64,000 nucleotides of DNA from CAZJWR01 sp964549765 (GTDB taxonomy: Bacteria; Zixibacteria; MSB-5A5; GN15; JAAZOE01). How positions within the stretch are numbered: the first letter of the stretch is position 1; every line of letters starts with the position of its first letter. The stretch is from assembly GCA_964549765.1 (NCBI GenBank), contig CAZJWR010000005.1, forward strand, positions 1 through 64,000, in the 5' to 3' direction. The notes under the pieces were generated by a model. It made no database searches and was not told where the DNA came from. It saw nothing but the letters and a program-made list of their open reading frames with translations. The position numbers and the translations under genes were made by a program. This document shows positions 8,725 through 16,137 of the stretch, one piece after another.

Positions 8725-9365
8725 TCGGCAACCGCCTCACGCTGCGTGGCAAAAATAACCTCGATCATCTCCTCAACCGACTTGATGTCCGGACGCGTCT
8801 GCAATGCTCGTTTTATCATACCGTCGATTTCCGCCGGCTTGTATTGCAACTGGCCCAGGACCTCGTAGATTTCCTCTTCGAAATCGATTTTTTTCTTCTC
8901 CGGTATCGACAACGGCCGGTCACTCCGCGATAGTGCAAACCGCGTGACTTTTCCGGACAATTCGGCGATTATCTTCTCCGCCATCCGTGGGCCGATTCCC
9001 GGAAGCTGCTTGAGCACTGCCGTATCCTTCGTCTCGATCGCGCCCGCGATATCGCGCACCGGCATCGTCAGGCATCGCAGGGCCTTGCGAACGCCGATTC
9101 CCGACACCGTCGTGAAGACGCGGAAAAACTCCCGATCCGACGGGACGGTAAAACCGACCAACCGGGGATACATATTGGAGGCGTTGCCGGACGACTCAAT
9201 GTAGTAATAGGTGTAAAGCGTCACCGGGTGGTCTTCCCGGGCAAGATTACGCAACGGTTCAGCCAATCCCGACGGGATCAGCACCTCGTAGTAGATTCCG
9301 CCAAGCTCCAGCGTCACGGCATCTTCGGTCACGCCGTCGATTTTCCCGCATATTTTCTGTATCAC
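8721..9365 (-). CDS. ruvA: Holliday junction branch migration complex subunit
   Basis: RuvA, 214 aa, binds four-way junctions as a tetramer and loads RuvB. An N-terminal OB-fold (about 1-65) starts MIQKICGKIDGV. The two helix-hairpin-helix repeats are visible as FTTVSGIGVRKALRCL and LKQLPGIGPRMAEKIIAEL. The C-terminal domain III, about residues 160-210, would contact RuvB. The start overlaps the ruvC stop by four bases and its stop overlaps ruvB by four bases, so the three ruv genes are translationally coupled. Confidence 0.96.
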   Translation of the reverse strand: MIQKICGKIDGVTEDAVTLELGGIYYEVLIPSGLAEPLRNLAREDHPVTLYTYYYIESSGNASNMYPRLVGFTVPSDREFFRVFTTVSGIGVRKALRCLTMPVRDIAGAIETKDTAVLKQLPGIGPRMAEKIIAELSGKVTRFALSRSDRPLSIPEKKKIDFEEEIYEVLGQLQYKPAEIDGMIKRALQTRPDIKSVEEMIEVIFATQREAVAE

Positions 9366-9850
9366 GATACCGCCGCTTTCAGACTATGATTGATATGACA
9401 GAGCGCTACCGCCAAGGCGTCGTAGGTATCCAGAGGTTCGGGGGGACCATGCAGACCCAATGTCCGAAGAATCATCTGTCGCACCTGTTCCTTTTTGGCC
9501 CGGCCGTTGCCGGTCAAAGCCATCTTGATCATCGTGACCGCATAATGTTTGACCGGGATATTTTGTTCACACGCCGCCACCAACACCGCCCCCCGGGCAT
9601 GGCCCATGATAATCGCCGTCTTGGGATGTTTGTAATGTGAGTACAACTCCTCCATCGCCAGCACGTCCGGATGAAACTCTCTCAATAAATCCCGCATCCC
9701 GGCATGGATATCGCCGACCCGGGTGGCCAGAGGATCTTTCTCCTGCGACCGAATGACGCCGCCTTCGATGACACGGGTGCCGCCTGATCCGTACGAAATC
9801 AGACCATAGCCGGTTGCCGCCAGACCGGGATCGACGCCCAGTATCAGCAT
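9362..9850 (-). CDS. ruvC: Crossover junction endodeoxyribonuclease
   Basis: RuvC, about 162 aa, the resolvase that nicks Holliday junctions. The first catalytic Asp lies in ILGVDPGLAATGYG at the N-terminus, the catalytic Glu in MEELYSHYKHPKTA, and the C-terminal acidic pair in LDTYDALAVALCH. ATG at 9850 was chosen over one eleven codons upstream because it begins directly at the RNase H-like first strand (MLILGVDPG) and sits one base after the yebC stop codon. It is co-transcribed with yebC upstream and ruvAB downstream. Confidence 0.96.
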   Translation of the reverse strand: MLILGVDPGLAATGYGLISYGSGGTRVIEGGVIRSQEKDPLATRVGDIHAGMRDLLREFHPDVLAMEELYSHYKHPKTAIIMGHARGAVLVAACEQNIPVKHYAVTMIKMALTGNGRAKKEQVRQMILRTLGLHGPPEPLDTYDALAVALCHINHSLKAAVS

Positions 9851-9851
9851 A

Positions 9852-10601
9852 TCAGGCGGAGAGTTCTTCCATGAGTTTGTCATCGATATCGAAATTGGCC
9901 GAGACCTGCTGGACGTCGTCGTGCTCTTCGAGCGCCTCCATCAGCTTCATCATCGACTCGGCTTCCTTGCGCCCGAGTTTGACCGTATTCTGCGGAATCC
10001 GCTGGACCTCGGCCTCGACGACGTTCATATTCGCCTGCGCCAGCGCCTCCCGCACTTGGTCCATATCGCCCGGCTCGGTCGTAATCTCAAATACATCTTC
10101 CTGATTCTGGATGTCGGTTGCGCCCGCTTCCAAGGCGACCTCCATCAGCGTATCCTCGCTGACCCCGTCGGCGCTCACCGTGATCATGCCCTTCTTGTCG
10201 AACATCCACGCCACACAGCCGTTTTCGCCCAAATTCCCGTTGTACTTGGTAAATATATGCCGGATATCGGCCACGGTGCGATTACGGTTGTCGGTGAGCA
10301 CGTCGACAAAAATCGCCACGCCGGCAGGTCCGTACCCCTCAAACGTGGTTTCCTCGTAGGTCGTCCCCGGCAATTCGCCCGTCCCCTTTTGAATCGCCTT
10401 CTTGATGTTGTCGGCCGGCATATTGGCGCCTTTGGCCGCCGCTACCGCCGTCCGCAGTCGCGCATTGGAATCGGGATCGCTGCCGCCGCTGCGGGCCGCC
10501 ACCGTTATTTCTTTGATCAGCTTGGTGAACATGCGGCCACGGGCGGCGTCTGTCTTGCTCTTTTTGCGCTTGATCGTCGCCCATTTTGAATGACCGGACA
10601 T
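9852..10601 (-). CDS. yebC: YebC/TACO1 family translation/transcription regulator
   Basis: A 249-aa YebC-family protein. The diagnostic N-terminus MSGHSKWATIKRKKSKTDA is followed by AARGRMFTKLIKEI. Further family blocks are NARLRTAVAAAKGANMP, ADNIKKAIQKGTGE, YEETTFEGYGP and FTKYNGNLGENGCVAWMF. YebC was long called a transcriptional regulator of ruv genes; recent work on the family links it to relief of ribosome stalling. It heads the ruvCAB cluster. A good sigma70-like promoter lies 45 bases upstream and the RBS GGAGG is close to the ATG. Confidence 0.95.
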   Translation of the reverse strand: MSGHSKWATIKRKKSKTDAARGRMFTKLIKEITVAARSGGSDPDSNARLRTAVAAAKGANMPADNIKKAIQKGTGELPGTTYEETTFEGYGPAGVAIFVDVLTDNRNRTVADIRHIFTKYNGNLGENGCVAWMFDKKGMITVSADGVSEDTLMEVALEAGATDIQNQEDVFEITTEPGDMDQVREALAQANMNVVEAEVQRIPQNTVKLGRKEAESMMKLMEALEEHDDVQQVSANFDIDDKLMEELSA

Positions 10602-10645
10602 ACATCCTCCGATGTGAAAAATCAGACTTCTTCTTTAATTACATT

Positions 10646-10674
10646 ATTCTACCCAATCGACTCCTGATTGGCAA
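10646..10674 (-). promoter_or_regulatory. Sigma70-type promoter for yebC-ruvCAB
   Basis: Minus strand -35 TTGCCA (10674-10669), a 17-base spacer and -10 TAGAAT (10651-10646). The predicted transcript start is about 35-40 bases ahead of the yebC ATG. The gap at 10602-10849 between yebC and the divergent HIT gene holds nothing else clear beyond a lone TATATT in front of the HIT gene. Confidence 0.55.
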
Positions 10675-10849
10675 TACCAATATGCGAATCTTTACCATTT
10701 TTTGCAAGCAGCACCCCCCCGATATAGCGCGACAAACGGGCGAACCGTCTTGGGAATTCGGACGGTCCGGAGTCAACAGGATGGCAAGAACGCCGTATAT
10801 TTAACCGGAGGAGAGGCTTTCGAAACAAGGCATCGGGAGTGTTCTATTT

Positions 10850-11197
10850 ATGGCGTGTGAATTTTGCGAAATTGTCGCCCACCGGCGCCCGGCCGATATC
10901 GTCTTCGAAAACGACCGCGTGGTCGTTTTCAAGGATATTCACCCCCAGGCCCGAATTCACCTGCTCGTCTGCCCCAAAAAGCACCATCCGACGTTCATGG
11001 ACACACCCAACGACGAAATCGCCTATCTTTTCAAGGTTTGTCGCACTTTGGCCGAAACATTGGGAGTGGAAAACGGGTTCAGGATGTCGATACACAACGG
11101 CCCGCAGGGAGGTCAGATCATTTTTCACCTCCACGTGCATTTCATGTCGGGGTTGACATCCCTGCCGACCGAAAAAGTGGAAATGACCGTAAATTGA
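10850..11197 (+). CDS. HIT family protein (HINT-like nucleotide hydrolase)
   Basis: A 115-aa histidine-triad protein. The HIT motif HLHVHF is at about residues 98-103, and the family start CEFCEIVAHRRPADIVFEND matches HINT/PKCI-type members, including the CxxC near the N-terminus. Such proteins hydrolyse purine nucleoside phosphoramidates or aminoacyl-AMP. DIHPQARIHLLVCPKKHH is the conserved substrate-side strand. It is followed by rpsU and yqeY on the same strand, though rpsU seems to have its own promoter. The physiological substrate is not evident. Confidence 0.92.
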   Translation: MACEFCEIVAHRRPADIVFENDRVVVFKDIHPQARIHLLVCPKKHHPTFMDTPNDEIAYLFKVCRTLAETLGVENGFRMSIHNGPQGGQIIFHLHVHFMSGLTSLPTEKVEMTVN

Positions 11198-11209
11198 GGA
11201 AATTTACTA

Positions 11210-11237
11210 TTGACTATCCCTCCTTTTGCTATATCTT
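11210..11237 (+). promoter_or_regulatory. Candidate promoter for rpsU-yqeY
   Basis: TTGACT (11210-11215), a 16-base spacer and TATCTT (11232-11237) lie in the gap between the HIT gene and rpsU. The predicted transcript starts about 60 bases before the rpsU ATG; GGGAGTG precedes that ATG as a ribosome binding site. Confidence 0.45.
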
Positions 11238-11304
11238 GATATTGCAATGGAATATAGTCGTTTTTGAACTCGAGAGCACGCTGAAGGGAGTGATTCTTTA
11301 ATAT

Positions 11305-11502
11305 ATGACCGGCGTTAAGGTACGCGACGACGAATCTTTCGAAAAAGCGTTGCGCCGCTTCAACAAATTCTGCGAGAAAATGGGTATTCTCTCCGATATC
11401 AAGAAGCACCAGCATTTCGAAAAACCGTCGGAACGCAAGAAACGCAAAATGAACGCCGCAAAGCGTAAAATGCGTAAAATTCAGAAGGAGAACCAGGACT
11501 AG
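11305..11502 (+). CDS. rpsU: 30S ribosomal protein S21
   Basis: A very basic 65-aa protein matching bS21: TGVKVRDDESFEKALRRF gives the family start (v-v-en-esfe-alrrfk), followed by KPSERKKRKMNAAKRKMRK, the Lys/Arg-rich tail. It joins the platform of the small subunit and supports translation initiation. The stop codon abuts the yqeY ATG. In many genomes rpsU and yqeY are neighbours, as here. Confidence 0.95.
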   Translation: MTGVKVRDDESFEKALRRFNKFCEKMGILSDIKKHQHFEKPSERKKRKMNAAKRKMRKIQKENQD

Positions 11503-11949
11503 ATGTCCCTCCTCAAACAGATTGATCAGGATCTGGTTAAGGCCCTTAAGAGCGGCGACCGTTTGGCAGCTGACACTCTTAGGGGCCTTAAATCTGATAT
11601 CAAGTATTTCCAACTCGATAAACGGCTGGACGAGGTTTCCGACGACGATATCGTCGGCGTCATAAGCTCCTCGGCCAAACGGCGGCGCGATTCGATCGAG
11701 CAGTTCGCCGCCGGCGGGCGCCAAGACCTCGTGGACAAAGAAACCCGCGAGTTGGAAATCGTCCAGGAATATCTTCCCCAGCAGCTTTCGGAGGACGACG
11801 TCGAAAAGATCGTCAAAGAGGCCGTCGAGGAAACCGGGGCGCAATCCCTCGCCGACATGGGCAAAATCATGAAAATCGTCATGCCCAAAGTCAAGGGCCG
11901 CGCCGACGGCAAACTCGTCCAAAAAATCGTCACCCGCACCCTTTCTTAA
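11503..11949 (+). CDS. yqeY: GatB/YqeY domain-containing protein
   Basis: A 148-aa stand-alone YqeY domain protein, related to the C-terminal tRNA-binding part of GatB. It begins MSLLKQIDQDLVKALKSGD and shows the family blocks RLAADTLRGLKSDIKYFQLD, SSAKRRRDSIEQFAAGGRQD, EIVQEYLPQQLSEDD and MGKIMKIVMPKVKGRADGK. The start codon follows the rpsU stop directly. A role in tRNA-dependent amidation is suggested by the domain, but no gatA, gatB or gatC is present here. Confidence 0.93.
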   Translation: MSLLKQIDQDLVKALKSGDRLAADTLRGLKSDIKYFQLDKRLDEVSDDDIVGVISSSAKRRRDSIEQFAAGGRQDLVDKETRELEIVQEYLPQQLSEDDVEKIVKEAVEETGAQSLADMGKIMKIVMPKVKGRADGKLVQKIVTRTLS

Positions 11950-12059
11950 CTTCCATCCAGTCTTAGACCCTTCCCGACATCAATCCCACCGGCGTACACG
12001 CATACAGCTTCGTGGCTCTTTTATGGCGTAGGCCCGCCTCAGCAAACTAGGACACCCGA

Positions 12060-12716
12060 CTAAAACCGGAGGCCGATCATGAAGGAAAGATTCGTATTCT
12101 TGACCGACGGGTCGCCTTCGAGATAATACCAATCGTCCGGCTCCGCGTCTGTTAACCTATTTACCTTGGCTGCATCGATCGTGTTGACCAGCCCCAAAGC
12201 ATATCTGAGATCGAAGACGAAGTGCTTATAGTCGATCCCGCCGCCGAAAACGAGACTGAAATCCACAGTTTTCATTCCGTCAGAGACATCGTACGAGTAG
12301 TTAAGGACCCCTATTTTCGAACTCAACAAGATATCAAGCGCCGGTCCGGCAAATAGGTTGGGATGCACCGACCCCTCGGGCATAAGGTCGAATTTCAGCA
12401 ATACCGGGATTTCCAGGTAGTCAATGTCCCAATAGGCCGTGAACAAAAACACACCCTTTTCAGCTCCTTTATTGACATAGAGAATTTCCGGCTGCACAGC
12501 GAATTGACGGTTTAGGCTGTAGGTCAGGAAACCGCCGCCGATGAATCCGGTCCGACTGTCAAGAAAATCGTCCAGCTCCTGGTATGCGGTGTTGATTTTG
12601 GCGACATCGAAACCAAGCTTGACTCCTATACCTTTCACACCGGCAGCCGGTTGCTGCGCGCTCGCCACGGCGCAAAGCAACAGAATCATTCCCAGAAGCA
12701 GAAACATGTTTTTCAT
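12060..12716 (-). CDS. Secreted outer-membrane beta-barrel protein (PorT-like)
   Basis: A protein of about 218 aa with a clear signal peptide (MKNMFLLLGMILLLCAVASAQ). The mature part alternates polar and hydrophobic residues in strands such as LNRQFAVQPEILYVNKGAE and ends GLRF, a terminal Phe typical of outer-membrane barrels. GVKLGFDVAKINTAYQELDD resembles the outer-membrane beta-barrel (PorT) domain common in FCB bacteria. ATG at 12716 was chosen because GGAGG lies six bases upstream. It is a single gene on the minus strand between two plus-strand operons. Function unknown. Confidence 0.78.
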   Translation of the reverse strand: MKNMFLLLGMILLLCAVASAQQPAAGVKGIGVKLGFDVAKINTAYQELDDFLDSRTGFIGGGFLTYSLNRQFAVQPEILYVNKGAEKGVFLFTAYWDIDYLEIPVLLKFDLMPEGSVHPNLFAGPALDILLSSKIGVLNYSYDVSDGMKTVDFSLVFGGGIDYKHFVFDLRYALGLVNTIDAAKVNRLTDAEPDDWYYLEGDPSVKNTNLSFMIGLRF

Positions 12717-12961
12717 ATGACCTCCTTGCATACCCTCTGATGGTCGATCCGTTTATCGATGATTTTAACGTAAGTAAAGAATGCCTATCAATCAATAAAA
12801 AAGAATCTGGACGAATATTGAACACAAAACGGGCATAAAAGCCCGCGCCATACCCTGACCGAATTTTAAGAACGGTCACTCATGGCGGATTCTGCAGGCC
12901 TCATGACATGCGATATATTTTGGCATCTTCGCAAACCGTCATCGGTATAAGGAGAAACAAC

Positions 12962-13006
12962 ATGAACGTTTTTGACCCGCATTTTTTGGTTGCCATCGAT
13001 TTGTGA
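12962..13006 (+). CDS. Possible 14-codon leader or relict ORF
   Basis: ATG at 12962 follows AAGGAGAAACAAC, a strong ribosome binding site, and opens a 14-codon frame (MNVFDPHFLVAIDL) that ends in TGA at 13004-13006. It lies 48 bases before cvpA. It could be a leader peptide or the remnant of a lost gene. Apart from this, the gap 12717-13054 shows nothing clear. Confidence 0.25.
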   Translation: MNVFDPHFLVAIDL

Positions 13007-13054
13007 CAAACATAGCTTGCGGTATTGAATTCACCTTTAACCGGGTGGTGAGGG

Positions 13055-13675
13055 ATGAACTTTATCGACTATATTTTGCTGGCCCTGCTGGTGGCGATGA
13101 TCATCGTCGGCTCCAAGAAGGGCCTGATTCGTGAACTGTCTGCGCTGATCACACTGGTATTGGCCGTCATCGTTTCGATCAACTTCATGGATTCGTTTTC
13201 GGTCTGGGTCTACGAGAAAGTGGGCGGCTCGCCGATGGTGGTCACCTTCGTCAGTTTCATCGTCCTGATCGGTTTAATGTACGCCGCTTTCAAACTGCTG
13301 GGCATGGGGATCGCCCGCATCATCCACCTGCAGAAAAAAGGCCGCAAAGACCAGATGGGCGGCGCCTTTATCGGTTTCATGCGCGGCTGGCTGGTGATAT
13401 CGTTTATCTTTTTCCTGCTGTTTTTGCTTCCCATGCCGGCCAGCTTCTATGTCTCGGTCGAGAATTCTTTCTTCGGCCCGACCATCCTCAAGACCATCCC
13501 GATCATGTTTGAATCGTCCAGCGCCCTGCATGCCCACAGCCCGTCGTTTTACGGCAAGGTTCAATCAGCGCTGGAACTCAAAAAAGCCCCCGGAGACATC
13601 GATCCCAAAACCAAAGCCGAGGTCGATGCCGTCTTGTTCCAGATCAATCGCTTCTTCAACAGCGGCGTCAACTGA
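13055..13675 (+). CDS. CvpA family membrane protein
   Basis: A 206-aa protein starting MNFIDYILLALLVAMIIVGSKKGLIREL, the typical first helix and G-K-G-fireL loop of CvpA/colicin V production family proteins. Four hydrophobic segments are seen, about residues 4-20, 28-48, 60-85 and 105-130, followed by a polar C-terminal tail. Family members affect envelope homeostasis, but a molecular function is not known. It precedes mutS2 on the same strand, a common pairing. A strong GC-rich hairpin separates the two. Confidence 0.88.
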   Translation: MNFIDYILLALLVAMIIVGSKKGLIRELSALITLVLAVIVSINFMDSFSVWVYEKVGGSPMVVTFVSFIVLIGLMYAAFKLLGMGIARIIHLQKKGRKDQMGGAFIGFMRGWLVISFIFFLLFLLPMPASFYVSVENSFFGPTILKTIPIMFESSSALHAHSPSFYGKVQSALELKKAPGDIDPKTKAEVDAVLFQINRFFNSGVN

Positions 13676-13685
13676 TCGAATTCGG

Positions 13686-13713
13686 TTGAAATCCGATAAA
13701 TTTGTTGTATGTT
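13686..13713 (+). promoter_or_regulatory. Candidate promoter ahead of mutS2
   Basis: TTGAAA (13686-13691), a 16-base spacer and TATGTT (13708-13713). The predicted transcript start falls inside the following hairpin, so either this promoter or the terminator reading of the hairpin may be wrong. Confidence 0.3.
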
Positions 13714-13741
13714 ACCGGCGGCCGACAATACGGCCGCCGGT
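13714..13741 (+). terminator. GC-rich hairpin between cvpA and mutS2
   Basis: A perfect 11-base inverted repeat, ACCGGCGGCCG/CGGCCGCCGGT, with the loop ACAATA, is followed by TCTGTTAT. It could end the cvpA transcript or structure the mutS2 leader, since the mutS2 ATG is eight bases after it. The T run is poor. Confidence 0.45.
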
Positions 13742-13749
13742 TCTGTTAT

Positions 13750-16137
13750 ATGCGAGAGATAGACGCACATTCGATTACGATACTTGAGTTTCCCAAGGTC
13801 CGCGACATCGTCGCCGGACTGACCCTCTCCCCGTACGGGAAGTCGCGGGTGGAACAGTTGCGCCCGATGTTCGACCGTCCGGCCATAGAACTGGCCCTGC
13901 GGCAATCGGCCCAAATGCGGGACATCATCCGCTTCGAAGAAGCCATGCCGCTGTCGCGGGTCGAGGATATCTCCGAATTAATCGGCAAATCGCGTCTGGA
14001 CGGGTTTCATCTGGAGCCCAAGGAGCTCTTGAAGGCCAAGCTCTTCCTCGATGTCGTCATCGATCTGTATTCGTACGGCAAGGACGACGAACGCCGCGAG
14101 AAATTCCCCGATATTGTAGATATCCTCTCGCGATTCCATGCCAAGCGCGACATTTCCAAGGCCATCGGCAAGGCGATCGATTCCAGCGGCGACATCCTCA
14201 GTTCCGCATCCAGTACCCTGGCCCGAATCCGGCGCGAACTGGGCGACGTGAAAGCCCGGTTGAAACAGCATCTGGAAAAAATTCTGTCCGCCCGCCGCAA
14301 ACACGCCGGATGGCAGGACGATGTTATCACCGTTCGCGATGGACGCTATGTCATACCGGTGCTATCGGGCGAATTTCGTCCCGATTCGGGTATCGTTCAC
14401 GACAAATCGCAGAGCGGCGCAACGCTGTATGTCGAACCGAGTTCGGCCATCCCGATCAACAACAAGCTACGGCAACTGCAGCAGGATGAGCGGCTGGAAA
14501 TCGACCGCATCCTTCGCGAACTGACGGCTATGCTCGGCGACGCCGCCGATGATATCGAGGCCGACTGCGATACGCTTGGTGTGCTTGACAGCGTCCACGC
14601 CAAAGCGAGTTTCGCGATCAAAATCGAGGCGTCCAGTCCAGCCATCAATGACGACTGCGTGCTGGAGCTAATCGATGCTCGTCATCCGCTTCTGATATAC
14701 GCGGCAAAATCCGCCGACAAAGTAGTGCCTCTGACCGTTTCCCTGGATCACAACAACCAGGGAATATTGATAACCGGCCCCAACACCGGCGGCAAAACCG
14801 TCGCCGTCAAAACGATCGGTTTGCTGGTTCTGATGGCGATGTCGGGCATGGAGATACCCGCCGATCATAAAAGCAGAATCGGGATTTATCGCAAGATTTA
14901 CGCCGACATCGGCGATGAACAATCGCTCGAATTATCGCTATCGACGTTCTCGTCGCATATCAGGAATATCATCGCGGCCATCGATGACGCCGACGACGAT
15001 ACGCTGGCGCTGTTCGATGAAATCGGCGCCGGCACCGACCCCAAGGAAGGTGCGGCACTGGCCGAAGTCATCATCCTGACGCTGCTGGAGCGGGGCTGCA
15101 ATATCATCGCCACCACGCATTATTCCCAATTAAAGACGCTGCCGCTGGAACATCCCGAACTTATTAACGCTTCGCTGGAATTCGACCGGGTCAACCTGGA
15201 ACCGACTTTCCGGCTCAAGATTGGACACCCCGGTTCGAGTTATGCCATCGAGATCGCCCGCCGGCTCGGCCTGCCTCGGGATATGGCCGAACAGGCGGCG
15301 ACGATTCTCGGCACCGGTGAACGGTCATTGGATCAGTTAATCGAAAAGCTCGACCGCGACCTCGATTCGGTGCAACAGCGAAAACGAGATCTTGACGATC
15401 GCTTGTCGAAAGCGCATGAGCTCGAAAATCGTTTTCTGTCGAAACAGACGGAACTGGAAAAACGCGAGCAGGAGTTGTCCCGCGAGTATATCGAAAAGCT
15501 CGAAAAGCAGCTTCGCGAGGGCAAGCAGGAAATTAATCGGCTCGTCAAGGAGCTCCGAGAATCGCGGGCATCGAAAGATTCGGTTAAGGAATCGCACCGA
15601 GCGCTGGAATCTCAGGCGGAGCATGTCCAGCAGCTCCGCCGTAAGACCGCTGCGAAAAGTGTCTCCGATGGGCGTGTTCTACAAAAGGGTGATATCGTAT
15701 GGATCGAAAAATTCGGCGCCGAGGGTGAAGTCGTCGAGATGATCGGCAAGAAAAGGGCCAAGGTCGCCGTCGGATCGGCCTTCATGACCGTGGACACGAT
15801 CGATCTGGTTCGGAAACGAGCCGCATCCGATCCCACGCCGCCGCATCGGCGAGGTGTATCCGGTGTTCACGCGGCGGCCGCACGGGGTGAATTCCGGCCG
15901 GAGATGAGTCTTCGCGGCATGACCGTCGATGAAGCGCTGGAGGCGCTGGAGAAATTCCTTGACGACGCCGTGCTGGCCGGCGTTGGCCAGGTTTATGTCA
16001 TACACGGCAAGGGGACGGGGACGTTGCGCAAGAATCTTTCGAAATACTTGAAGTCGCATCCGGCTGTCGAATCAATCCGTATCGGTGACTGGAATGAGGG
16101 AGGACACGGGGTCACCATCGCCCGTTTGAAAACATAA
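13750..16137 (+). CDS. mutS2: Endonuclease MutS2 / ribosome rescue ATPase
   Basis: MutS2, 795 aa. The N-terminal MutS core and clamp region is followed by the ABC-type ATPase: Walker A GPNTGGKT at about 343-350, Walker B LALFDEIGAGTDPKEG and the H-loop ATTHYSQLK. A coiled coil (about 530-640) with a KOW-like segment (KGDIVWIEKFGAEGEV) leads to the C-terminal Smr nuclease domain (about 718-795) with LRGMTVDEAL and VYVIHGKGTGTLRKN. MutS2 acts in suppressing recombination and in splitting collided ribosomes. ATG at 13750 was preferred to a start 16 codons upstream because it fits the family start MREIDAHSITILEF. Confidence 0.96.
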   Translation: MREIDAHSITILEFPKVRDIVAGLTLSPYGKSRVEQLRPMFDRPAIELALRQSAQMRDIIRFEEAMPLSRVEDISELIGKSRLDGFHLEPKELLKAKLFLDVVIDLYSYGKDDERREKFPDIVDILSRFHAKRDISKAIGKAIDSSGDILSSASSTLARIRRELGDVKARLKQHLEKILSARRKHAGWQDDVITVRDGRYVIPVLSGEFRPDSGIVHDKSQSGATLYVEPSSAIPINNKLRQLQQDERLEIDRILRELTAMLGDAADDIEADCDTLGVLDSVHAKASFAIKIEASSPAINDDCVLELIDARHPLLIYAAKSADKVVPLTVSLDHNNQGILITGPNTGGKTVAVKTIGLLVLMAMSGMEIPADHKSRIGIYRKIYADIGDEQSLELSLSTFSSHIRNIIAAIDDADDDTLALFDEIGAGTDPKEGAALAEVIILTLLERGCNIIATTHYSQLKTLPLEHPELINASLEFDRVNLEPTFRLKIGHPGSSYAIEIARRLGLPRDMAEQAATILGTGERSLDQLIEKLDRDLDSVQQRKRDLDDRLSKAHELENRFLSKQTELEKREQELSREYIEKLEKQLREGKQEINRLVKELRESRASKDSVKESHRALESQAEHVQQLRRKTAAKSVSDGRVLQKGDIVWIEKFGAEGEVVEMIGKKRAKVAVGSAFMTVDTIDLVRKRAASDPTPPHRRGVSGVHAAAARGEFRPEMSLRGMTVDEALEALEKFLDDAVLAGVGQVYVIHGKGTGTLRKNLSKYLKSHPAVESIRIGDWNEGGHGVTIARLKT

